Below are positions 32,262 through 40,088 of a stretch of DNA of 60,728 nucleotides, in pieces. The notes beneath the pieces are model-generated. The model was not told where the DNA came from and searched no databases. It was given only the letters and a program-made list of their open reading frames with translations. A program made the translations under genes and the position numbers. The DNA lies in contig CAKSPW010000005.1 of assembly GCA_934486495.1 (NCBI GenBank), positions 1 to 60,728 on the forward strand. The letters are read 5' to 3'. The DNA is from an uncultured Clostridia bacterium (GTDB lineage: Bacteria; Bacillota; Clostridia; UBA1381). Every line of letters begins with the position of its first letter. Within the stretch, counting starts at the first letter, position 1.

Positions 32262-32316
32262 GTTTATTCCGTTTTATTTGTACAGCTGAAAGCTTTTGCA
32301 AATCCTCAATTTTTAA

Positions 32317-35300
32317 TTATTTCGTTGCCGCACCTTGTGGCTCTTTGTTTTCTGTTTCACCCTCATCGGCGCTTTCGGCTTTACTGCTCACATCATCGCA
32401 ATTGTCGCTTTCAGGGGTATTGTCTTTAATTTCGGCTTTTTCGTTTTGAAGATTATCAGCGTCCGGTGTTTGATTGTCATTCAAAATCTCCCCGTTTGAA
32501 TTTTCCTCACCATCGGCATTTTCAAAATCGTCATCATCGTCTTCCCAATCGGGTTTTTCAAGATTTTCAATTCTCTTTTTTATCTTTTTTCTTACCGTCT
32601 TCATGCGCTTGTGCACTAAGAACAACAGTCCTGCAAGCGCCGCCAGAGCAAGTAATACGATTAGGAACAGGACAGGATTGAATTTACCCGTCAAAACGTA
32701 AAAGCCTCCCATAGAATCAAGCTCAAAAACCATATAACTGCCGTCACGGTGCGCCTCTATTGTCTTAACACCGTCATTGCTCATAACACCGACAGCACGG
32801 CATTTTTTCTTTTCATCACGAACACGGACGGTTACCTTGCCGCCGTAATCATCGGTTGACTTGATTGTATAGCCTTTCTTAACTCTGTAATTTTTAAAAT
32901 GGATATTATCCGATGACAAATTCTCAACAACAAGCTTTGCGTCCGAATGGAAATTACCCTCAACAAGAATTATGGGTGGATTTTCGCCGCTTGAAATTGT
33001 TGTGGTTGCGTTATCGAAAACACATTTAAAAACCGTATTTCTTACTATCGGCTTTGTAACGTCATTATCCCACTCGGGGGTAAAGCCATCCTTTTGAGGA
33101 AGTGTTGGTATATCCTCGCTCGCCACAGTCTGACCGTAAGGCAGGGTAAGTGATTTAAGCTCGTTATCCTCATCATCCGTAAATACAACCTTAAAGATAA
33201 GCTTTGCATAATCATCAGACTTTGCCTTTAAAAACGCACCTATCGTTTCACACTCGTTATCGGTAATATATCTTATCTGCGGCAGGTACGTACTTCCTTC
33301 CGCCATATACCAATCTTCGTCCGTAAATCCTTCCATAAGATACGGAATTACGCCGTCAGCGGTCATATCATCCTTTGACAAGGCAACAGCTTTTCCGTCA
33401 TAGTCGGCGCTGTCTATACCTCCCAAGCCTTCGTTGATAAAGTAATTGTATTTAATATCGCCCGCATTAACGCCCGAAATTGCACCTATATGCTCCGTCG
33501 CTTTATAAATTCTCGGGAATGCATAGCAAAGTGTTATCTTTTCGCATGATGACGCAATACCGCCGGCATTTTTCTTAGCCTGCAAATCGGCAAAGCCTAT
33601 GCATTTTTCAATTGTTCCCTTGCTGTAACCGCTAATTCCGCCGACATATCCGCCGTCCGAGGATTCAACTTTTCCGCCGCCGATAGAGTTTCTGATTATT
33701 CCGATTGTGGAGTATCCCGAAATTCCACCGCCGTTTCCGTTTTTGGAAATAATTTTCCCATCGTTTATGCTTGCCGATATAACGGCTTTTACAAACCCGT
33801 CAAGTCCGAGAAGGTCTGTATCTGCCGACTGCATATTTTGTCCCGATTTTATCGATGACTCCATTCCTACAACACCGGCAATACCACCAGTGTATTCAAC
33901 ACCGTTAATCTCGCCCTCGTTATACGAGAATTTTACAACAGCATCCTCCGACCAAATACCGGCAACCGGTCTCAAAAGCGGAATATCAACGCTTTGCACC
34001 TTTTTCTCGTCATCGTTACCGTATTCCTCATCATCTGCATAAACGGTTGTAAACAGTTTTGCCGCCTCAATCGGTTTGCTCGGCTTAATACCGTTTATTA
34101 TATTGTCAATAATCTCTTTGATTTTTTCGATTTTTTCATCAAGCTTTTCCAGACGGTCAATTCTTCTTTTTATAATCTTGTCAAGGTCTTGCATAACCTG
34201 CGTTATCGAATCGGCTGAGTCCGCAAACGAGCTTTGAATTTGCTTAATTGCCGCATTTAAGCTTTTATGCGTCTGCTTAAGATTTTTCGTAAGCGGGTCG
34301 ATACAGTCGTTTTGAAGATGGTCAAGCCTGTCACGCAGATCATTAAGAGATTCATCGGCATTTTTATCACCGTTTTCAATAGCCGTTGTAGCTTTATCGA
34401 TAAGGTCAACGGTATTATCCATTAAATCCCCGAACGAATCACTGTTATCTGTCAAAAATGTCAGCGTTTCGTTAAGAGTTTTATCGAGAGTTTTAAGCGC
34501 CGTTTTTGTTTCATCGTTCACGTCCGAAAGTCCGCTCAAAACGTTTCTCACATTCTCGCCTATGCCGTCAGTATCCGCCTTATCTATTTTATCGCCGATT
34601 TTTTTGCTCAAATCACCTATTGAATTGTTTGCGCTCGCCTTGTCAATAGCCTTTTGCGCACTGTTTAACATATCGGATGTGCTTGAGGAAATCTGATTTG
34701 TATTGTCAACCATGGAGTCTGTAAGCCTTGACACATTATCCGACAGCTTTGAAAATCCCAAACCGTCGCCAAGACCTATACCGGTAAGACCCTTCGCCAA
34801 ATCTTTTATATCGTCTTTCCAATCATTCGGCAAGGATTTTAAATCCTCTTTTGCTTTGTCAATATCCAAATGAATATCGTCTATATTATTTTTAACATCT
34901 TCCTTGATTGTTTCCTTTGATATGTTGTTATACGGCTCAAATCTTCCGACAATTCCGCCAACCGCTTTTCTGCCGAACACCTTTGCGCTGTTTGTACACT
35001 CCGTAATAAGACCGCTTTGCACACCTGCAATACCGCCTATATTATCTCCCAGATTTATATATCCGACTTCGCCCGTGTTTGACGTGCCGTTGATAACTCC
35101 GCCCGAAATTCCGGCAACTCCGCCTATACCGCTGCTGCTTTCATTTGCGCTTGCGTTTATTTTACCTTTGTTATCGCCTGTTTTTATATATCCGTCATTT
35201 TTTCCGACAATTCCGCCGACGAAAAGGTCGCCCTGAACAGCTGCCTCGTTTGTACAGTTTTCGACCATACCCGAATTTCTGTTATATCCGACAAGACCGC

Positions 35301-35847
35301 CGACCATGCTCTCTCCCTTTACGGAGCCCGAATATGTACAGGTATTCAGCTGACCCTCGTTTATGCCGACTATTCCGCCGACAACCTCGGCATAGTTTTC
35401 GGAAACCTCGTTTTTTATGCCGATGTTTTTAAAAATCTTGCCGAGCATATTCTTTGCGCTTGCTTCCTGCTGATCGCCGCTTTTGGAGGATACATCTGCT
35501 TTGACGTTAAGATTTTTGATTATCGCATCCTTGCCGCATCTTATAAAAAGTCCCTTGTTGTTCCCCTCGAAATCAAGATGTATGTTTTTAAGCGTATATC
35601 CGCCACCGTCGAGCTCACCGCAGAAAATCTCAACGGGAATCACGTCAAAATCCTTAAAATCAATATCGTTTTTTACAACGGCCTGCATATTCTTGGAATA
35701 TGTATCCGACACGCATTTTTTCGAGAAGTCGTTAAACTCCTCCGCTGTGCTTATCGAAACAACAGCCGGTTCATCGGAAAATACCGCCGGCGGAAGTACT
35801 CCGAAAAGCACCGCCGAACATATCAAAGCCGAAAATAATCGTTTCAT
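32317..35847 (-). CDS. Large surface protein with GLUG repeats and long coiled coil
   Basis: A 1176-aa exported protein with a signal peptide (MKRLFSALICSAVLFGVLPP, cleavage likely after VFS). About residues 70-300 carry GLUG-type repeats (VVGGIVGINEGQL, MVGGLVGYNRNSG, FVGGIVGKNDGYI). Roughly 310-620 are a helical coiled-coil region (KATTAIENGDKNADESLNDL, RRIDRLEKLDEKIEKIKEII). More GLUG-like units follow (YTGGIAGVVGMESS, YVGGISGYSKGTI). Near the C-terminus one membrane helix (FLIVLLALAALAGLLFLVHK) precedes a basic stretch and a strongly acidic cytoplasmic tail. The gene follows an MMPL transporter by 36 bp, so the pair probably acts together at the envelope. The exact role is unknown. GLUG repeats are otherwise found in adhesins and IgA-peptidase-like surface proteins. 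Confidence 0.85.
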   Translation of the reverse strand: MKRLFSALICSAVLFGVLPPAVFSDEPAVVSISTAEEFNDFSKKCVSDTYSKNMQAVVKNDIDFKDFDVIPVEIFCGELDGGGYTLKNIHLDFEGNNKGLFIRCGKDAIIKNLNVKADVSSKSGDQQEASAKNMLGKIFKNIGIKNEVSENYAEVVGGIVGINEGQLNTCTYSGSVKGESMVGGLVGYNRNSGMVENCTNEAAVQGDLFVGGIVGKNDGYIKTGDNKGKINASANESSSGIGGVAGISGGVINGTSNTGEVGYINLGDNIGGIAGVQSGLITECTNSAKVFGRKAVGGIVGRFEPYNNISKETIKEDVKNNIDDIHLDIDKAKEDLKSLPNDWKDDIKDLAKGLTGIGLGDGLGFSKLSDNVSRLTDSMVDNTNQISSSTSDMLNSAQKAIDKASANNSIGDLSKKIGDKIDKADTDGIGENVRNVLSGLSDVNDETKTALKTLDKTLNETLTFLTDNSDSFGDLMDNTVDLIDKATTAIENGDKNADESLNDLRDRLDHLQNDCIDPLTKNLKQTHKSLNAAIKQIQSSFADSADSITQVMQDLDKIIKRRIDRLEKLDEKIEKIKEIIDNIINGIKPSKPIEAAKLFTTVYADDEEYGNDDEKKVQSVDIPLLRPVAGIWSEDAVVKFSYNEGEINGVEYTGGIAGVVGMESSIKSGQNMQSADTDLLGLDGFVKAVISASINDGKIISKNGNGGGISGYSTIGIIRNSIGGGKVESSDGGYVGGISGYSKGTIEKCIGFADLQAKKNAGGIASSCEKITLCYAFPRIYKATEHIGAISGVNAGDIKYNYFINEGLGGIDSADYDGKAVALSKDDMTADGVIPYLMEGFTDEDWYMAEGSTYLPQIRYITDNECETIGAFLKAKSDDYAKLIFKVVFTDDEDNELKSLTLPYGQTVASEDIPTLPQKDGFTPEWDNDVTKPIVRNTVFKCVFDNATTTISSGENPPIILVEGNFHSDAKLVVENLSSDNIHFKNYRVKKGYTIKSTDDYGGKVTVRVRDEKKKCRAVGVMSNDGVKTIEAHRDGSYMVFELDSMGGFYVLTGKFNPVLFLIVLLALAALAGLLFLVHKRMKTVRKKIKKRIENLEKPDWEDDDDDFENADGEENSNGEILNDNQTPDADNLQNEKAEIKDNTPESDNCDDVSSKAESADEGETENKEPQGAATK

Positions 35848-35883
35848 ACAAGAATAACCTCTTTCATATTTTTTATACTGCTT

Positions 35884-38340
35884 TCATTCCTCCGCATTTG
35901 CGGTATGCGTACCGTCAGGGAGCATTTTCTGCTGAGTGTTGCCTCCGGGCTCTCCCGTTTCAACGCTTGCATTTACGCTTCCCCTTATAACTCCGTGAAA
36001 TGTTCCGTCAACAAAGCCTGAAACATATCCACGCACACGTCCGTTTGCATATACAATGCCCTTATCGATATTGGTTCCCCTGTCCTTCTTTGCAAATGCC
36101 GTTTTATCAATAATCTTATCGCCGAGAAGAAGTATCTGCGGCAGTACAAGCATAACGAGAAGTATTGACGTTAACGTTCCTCGCCCGAGCGTCATACCTA
36201 TGGACGCTATAATCGGGTTTGTGGATATAAAGCCTATCAAAAATCCCGCAATGGTAAGTATTGAGCCCGATGTCAGAATTGTAGGAAACGCTTGGTTTAT
36301 CGAAATTATAATAGCCTTTCTGTGGTCGGTTCGCTCTCGCAGAGAAACATATCTGTTTGTCATTACGATAGCGTAGTCAATCGTTGCGCCCATCTGTATG
36401 GAGCTTACAACAAGATAGCTGAGGAAGTACATTTTCGAGTGGGTAAGATACGGCACCGAAAAGTTTATCCATACACTTCCCTGAATTGTCAAAACAAGCA
36501 TAAGCGGAAGTCCCGAGGATTGGAACGTAAACAAAAGTATTATCGTAACCGCAAGGAATGTTATAAGGCTTATCTTGCTGTTATCTCCGCCGAATGTTGA
36601 TTTCAGGTCAAAGCTGTTTGTGGAGTTTGACGCCATTATAACCTCGCCGTAATACTTCTCCGACAGCTTTCTTACATCATCAATAAGCTCTTTGCTCTTA
36701 TCCGATTCAATATCATAGCTGTATGTAAATATAAGACGTGAATACTTATCGCCCTCGAGCTGTTCACGAGCTTCCGTCAGCTCATCGTGCAAGTCGTTAA
36801 CCTTATCCGTCATTTCATCGTCAAGCGATATTACGCCCAAATCCATCTGTTCGTACACAAACATAAATATATCAATTATCGTTACGGTATAGTTATCAAC
36901 ATTTTGAAAAATTGCACCGTACTGCTCATTTGATGCGCCGTATGCCTGGAAAAGAAGTCTTGCCATATCGAGATCTATTCCGCTTATTTCCGAAAATTCC
37001 CGCGGCGTAACCTTATCAGTCAGCATATATCCGTCTTCAACCTCAACATTTGCAAGACCGAGTGCGGATGTTATCCCATCCATTTTAGACACGGTATCGA
37101 GGATTTTACCTTCTTTGACATAATCGCCCTTAGGTATTATAACGGCAAGCTGATTATCGGCGCCGAATGTTTCCTTTATTCGGTTTTCCGAAACGGTTTT
37201 TTCAGACTCTCTGCTTGCCTTAATTGAACTCATGTCAAATGCATAGTCACAATTAGATGAGAAGAATATACACAAAACCGCAATAACAGCAAACGCAATA
37301 GGACCGACATATCTTGATTTCATTACAAATCTGCCCCAAAGCGAAATTTTCGGTACGTACGATTTATGACGTGTGCGGTCGATTGAATTTGAAAACAAAA
37401 GCAAAAGACCGGGCATGAGGAAAAACACGGCTACAAGCGAGAACAGAATTCCCTTACAAAGTACAACACCCATATCCATACCAATCTTAAACTGCATCAC
37501 GCAAAGAGCGGCAAGACCCGATATAGTTGTTAAGCTGCTTGACGATATTTCAACAATAGCTTTTGAAAGAGCCTCAATTATTGCGTCATACGCCGGCAAT
37601 CCTTTGTTTTTTTCTTCCGTAAATCTGTGCGCCAGAATAATCGAGTAGTCTATCGCAAGCGCAAGCTGAAGCACGACCGCTATCGCCTTTGTGATAAACG
37701 ATATTTCTCCCAAAAGATAGTTTGTACCCATATTAAGCGCTGCCGCAGAGGCAAACACCATAAAGAATATTGGCACTTCCATAAACGATTCCGACGTAAA
37801 AAGTAAAACACCGACTATTACAATCACGGCGCATATCAGAATCATCGTCATTTCCTTTTCAAGCTGACGTGACGAGTCGTCAATCGTTGAAGAATAAACA
37901 TAACAGTCGTAAGCCGAAAGCTCCGACTTTACCGTATCCAAAAGGTCAAGCTCCTCTTCGTCCGAAAGATTTCGTTCAACAGTAACATCAAAAAGCGCCG
38001 AGGAATTTTTAAAATGGTCATCGGTATCATCATACTCAACCTTTTTAATACCGTCCAAGCCTTCAAGCTGTTTTTGGATTTTTTCTCCCTCTTTATATGT
38101 AATGTTGCACACCTCAACTTTAGCGGTATCGTACGTTACAAATTGGTCTTCCATAATGTTTAGTCCGCGTCTTGTTTCGGTATCGGCAGGCAAATATGAC
38201 GTTATGTCGTTATTTACCTTAACTTTCGGAATTGACAGTACCGAAAACACTATTGCAAGTATAAATATGAAATATACGGCGCGTCTTTTATCTACTATAA
38301 ACTTCGCCAGCTTAAACATAAAATTCTTTTCTTTTTTCAT
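35884..38340 (-). CDS. MMPL/RND-superfamily transporter
   Basis: An 818-aa RND-type permease of the MMPL family with two homologous halves, each with one membrane helix, a large external loop and five more helices. The first helix is YFIFILAIVFSVLSIPKVKV. The characteristic mid-membrane Asp-Tyr motif occurs in both halves: LALAIDYSIILAHRFTEEK and QMGATIDYAIVMTNRYVSLR. These Asp residues usually carry protons. The C-terminal cytoplasmic tail is repetitive (GRVRGYVSGFVDGTFHGVIR). Substrates of such pumps are often lipids or hydrophobic compounds; here it is unknown. The start ATG follows GGGAGAG. It lies upstream of the GLUG protein in an apparent two-gene operon. Confidence 0.9.
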   Translation of the reverse strand: MKKEKNFMFKLAKFIVDKRRAVYFIFILAIVFSVLSIPKVKVNNDITSYLPADTETRRGLNIMEDQFVTYDTAKVEVCNITYKEGEKIQKQLEGLDGIKKVEYDDTDDHFKNSSALFDVTVERNLSDEEELDLLDTVKSELSAYDCYVYSSTIDDSSRQLEKEMTMILICAVIVIVGVLLFTSESFMEVPIFFMVFASAAALNMGTNYLLGEISFITKAIAVVLQLALAIDYSIILAHRFTEEKNKGLPAYDAIIEALSKAIVEISSSSLTTISGLAALCVMQFKIGMDMGVVLCKGILFSLVAVFFLMPGLLLLFSNSIDRTRHKSYVPKISLWGRFVMKSRYVGPIAFAVIAVLCIFFSSNCDYAFDMSSIKASRESEKTVSENRIKETFGADNQLAVIIPKGDYVKEGKILDTVSKMDGITSALGLANVEVEDGYMLTDKVTPREFSEISGIDLDMARLLFQAYGASNEQYGAIFQNVDNYTVTIIDIFMFVYEQMDLGVISLDDEMTDKVNDLHDELTEAREQLEGDKYSRLIFTYSYDIESDKSKELIDDVRKLSEKYYGEVIMASNSTNSFDLKSTFGGDNSKISLITFLAVTIILLFTFQSSGLPLMLVLTIQGSVWINFSVPYLTHSKMYFLSYLVVSSIQMGATIDYAIVMTNRYVSLRERTDHRKAIIISINQAFPTILTSGSILTIAGFLIGFISTNPIIASIGMTLGRGTLTSILLVMLVLPQILLLGDKIIDKTAFAKKDRGTNIDKGIVYANGRVRGYVSGFVDGTFHGVIRGSVNASVETGEPGGNTQQKMLPDGTHTANAEE

Positions 38341-38375
38341 TTAACTCTCCCTGCCCGACTGCATTTTTTTGTTGC

Positions 38376-38407
38376 TGTCCCCGCTTCGCAAAGAACGGGG
38401 ACAGCAC
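38376..38407. repeat. GC-rich hairpin between the 28-aa ORF and the MMPL gene
   Basis: GCTGTCCCCG pairs perfectly with CGGGGACAGC. T residues follow on the plus side only. It sits in the leader of the minus-strand MMPL transcript, so it may be a regulatory or boundary element rather than a terminator for the minus strand. Confidence 0.6.
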
Positions 38408-38410
38408 TTT

Positions 38411-38497
38411 TCAGCTGTTTTTATTTTTTCTTTTCATGTCAACAATTACAAGTGCCGTAAATATGGCAAATAAAATTGCAAGTATAATTTCTTTCAT
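38411..38497 (-). CDS. 28-aa single-pass membrane microprotein
   Basis: ATG at 38497 is preceded by AGAGGAG, a strong ribosome binding site. The product is MKEIILAILFAIFTALVIVD followed by MKRKNKNS: one hydrophobic helix with a positively charged C-terminal tail. It lies between the SleB-like hydrolase gene (13 bp upstream) and the MMPL gene, on the same strand. It is too short for most gene finders. It might be a small membrane regulator of one of its neighbours. Function unknown. Confidence 0.5.
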   Translation of the reverse strand: MKEIILAILFAIFTALVIVDMKRKNKNS

Positions 38498-38510
38498 ATA
38501 ATATTCTCCT

Positions 38511-39128
38511 CTATCCGCAAAACAAATGATTGCCTATTCTCTTTATTACAGGTCGGGTTTTTATCCACTTACACGTTGCGGTATCGGGATTGTAATAGTA
38601 AAGCGCACCGCCTGACGGGTCGCGACCTGAAAGTGCGTCCTCTGCCGCCGATATACATGAGCTTGACAGTTTCTTATTTATCTGCCCGTCACTCACGGCG
38701 GAAAATGCTCCTTTTTGATATACGACACCTTTTATACTGCTTGGAAATGACGGATGCTTTACCCTGTTTAGCACAACCGCACCTACCGCAACCTGACCTT
38801 CATATGATTCTCCGCGCGCCTCTCCGTTTATAACTCTTGCAAGCAGCATTACATTATCGTTTTCGCTTATACCGAGCTTTATGAGTGTTTTTTGCCCGGC
38901 AATACCGTCAGCAACCAGCCCGGAATTGCTTTGAAAACGCTTTACCGCATTGTATGTTTTTACTCCGTATACACCGTCAACAGCACCGCACGAATAGTTT
39001 TTGCTTATAAGCGCAAGCTGAACAGCCCGAACCTGCGCACCCTCCGAGCCGACTGCCGAATATGCGCACGCACATTCACCAAACGATAAAGCAGCCACCG
39101 TAAGTAGTATAAAAATCTTTTTCTTCAT
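38511..39128 (-). CDS. Secreted cell-wall hydrolase, SleB-like
   Basis: A 205-aa exported protein with a signal peptide (KKKIFILLTVAALSFGECACA). A peptidoglycan-binding type 1 domain follows (EGAQVRAVQLALISKNYSCG, then TYNAVKRFQSNSGLVADGIA). The C-terminal Hydrolase_2 domain, typical of germination-specific SleB enzymes, has LLARVINGEARGESYEGQVA with the catalytic Glu and VGAVVLNRVKHPSFP, and ends in YYNPDTATCKWIKTRPVIKR. Family members cleave spore-cortex peptidoglycan. The start is ATG 39128 after GAAAGG; an ATG at 39146 has no such site. It fits a spore former but lacks a YpeB gene next to it. Confidence 0.9.
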   Translation of the reverse strand: MKKKIFILLTVAALSFGECACAYSAVGSEGAQVRAVQLALISKNYSCGAVDGVYGVKTYNAVKRFQSNSGLVADGIAGQKTLIKLGISENDNVMLLARVINGEARGESYEGQVAVGAVVLNRVKHPSFPSSIKGVVYQKGAFSAVSDGQINKKLSSSCISAAEDALSGRDPSGGALYYYNPDTATCKWIKTRPVIKRIGNHLFCG

Positions 39129-39204
39129 ATATAAATATCCTTTCATAAAACAAGTTTATTCAAAGATATTTTTACCAATAACTCCGTTTTTATTCACAAA
39201 GCAT

Positions 39205-39561
39205 TTATACCGATTTTTTTCTTTGCGAATATATCGTCTGAAGCCTTGTCATAAAGCTGCGCATTTGCTCGTCCTCAAGCTTACCGCTTTTAAAAATCCC
39301 TATCACCTTTTCAAGCTCCGACAAAAGATGTACTTCGGAGGTTTCGGTGCCGGTCTGCAAAGCATCGTCGTTAATAAGATAATCGGGCGATACGCCAAGG
39401 GTGTTTGCTATATGACGCACCGTTTCAACACTTCCCGGCAATCTTTTACCTTTTTCGTAATTGATTACGCTCCTTGATGTTGTGCCTATCTTTACGGCAA
39501 GCTCTTTTTGCGACATTCCGCGTTTTTTTCGCAACTCTTTAAGCTTTTCACCAAACCGCAT
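39205..39561 (-). CDS. XRE-family transcriptional regulator
   Basis: A 118-aa regulator. The N-terminal Cro/C1-type HTH has FGEKLKELRKKRGMSQKELA, VKIGTTSRSVINYEKGKRLP and VETVRHIANTLGVSPDYLI, ideal for the family. The C-terminal 45 residues are a helical tail that may dimerise. ATG 39561 is preferred because AAAGGA lies upstream; ATG 39582 lies within the operator. A perfect inverted repeat overlaps its transcription start, so autorepression is likely. Other targets are unknown. Confidence 0.88.
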   Translation of the reverse strand: MRFGEKLKELRKKRGMSQKELAVKIGTTSRSVINYEKGKRLPGSVETVRHIANTLGVSPDYLINDDALQTGTETSEVHLLSELEKVIGIFKSGKLEDEQMRSFMTRLQTIYSQRKKSV

Positions 39562-39582
39562 AGCTTTTTGTTCCTTTCTCAT

Positions 39583-39604
39583 AATGTGAAAAATTGTTCA
39601 CATT
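39583..39604 (-). promoter_or_regulatory. Operator, probably for the XRE regulator
   Basis: AATGTGAA (39583-39590) and TTCACATT (39597-39604) form a perfect 8-bp inverted repeat with a 6-bp centre. It lies on the predicted transcription start of the XRE gene, the usual place for an autorepressor site. Confidence 0.7.
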
Positions 39605-39605
39605 T

Positions 39606-39634
39606 ATTATACACGTTATCATACAATTTGTCAA
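39606..39634 (-). promoter_or_regulatory. Promoter of the XRE regulator
   Basis: On the minus strand TTGACA (39634-39629), 17 bp and TATAAT (39611-39606): perfect consensus on both elements. Confidence 0.85.
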
Positions 39635-40002
39635 GAGAATTGTTATATAAAATATCTCATAAAATGTAAACAAAGTGTTAATGCCATATATCAATATGAT
39701 ATCCTCCGATGCAGCACCGTTTCTTTATAACGTATATCCTTTGTAAACGGTAGTCAGTATTTCTTTTGATATTGCTTTTTAACAACTGATTTTGTTGCTA
39801 CAAATTTATAGTTGTTTCCCCAATCTGCAACTTTTGGTCAGCTTATCCGCCAAATACGTCTTAGTATTAAGTTTCTGTTCGTAGGGCTGCGATTTCGCTA
39901 TTGCTTCTTCTCTCTCACACCTCACGATGTGAAGCTTACAATTTGTTTGGGTTTTCGTCTCAATGGTCTTTCACCACATAGCATTAATGATATGCCTGTC
40001 AT
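39635..40002. other. Gene-free region with an unassigned conserved-looking segment
   Basis: About 370 bases without a convincing gene. The stretch 39810-40000 has a composition unlike ordinary spacer DNA: it is balanced in GC and purine-rich on the minus strand, with many short potential helices, for example around TTCACATCGTGAGGTGTGA. It could be a structured RNA or a fossil mobile element read on the minus strand, downstream of the cellobiose phosphorylase terminator. The 74-codon plus-strand frame over it lacks a ribosome binding site. Confidence 0.35.
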
Positions 40003-40046
40003 ACCAAAAAAAGAACGACTTAACCCACATAGATAAGCCGTTCTTT
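40003..40046 (-). terminator. Terminator of cellobiose phosphorylase
   Basis: On the minus strand AAAGAACG-CTTA pairs with TTAAG-CGTTCTTT (two mismatched positions) and is followed by TTTTT, about 40 bp after the stop codon. Confidence 0.85.
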
Positions 40047-40088
40047 CGCCGATTTAACTTTATCCTTATATGCTTCTTTCTATAACCA

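Noticed and set aside
39812..40036. 74-codon plus-strand frame
   Set aside because: No ribosome binding site; it overlaps the cellobiose phosphorylase terminator.
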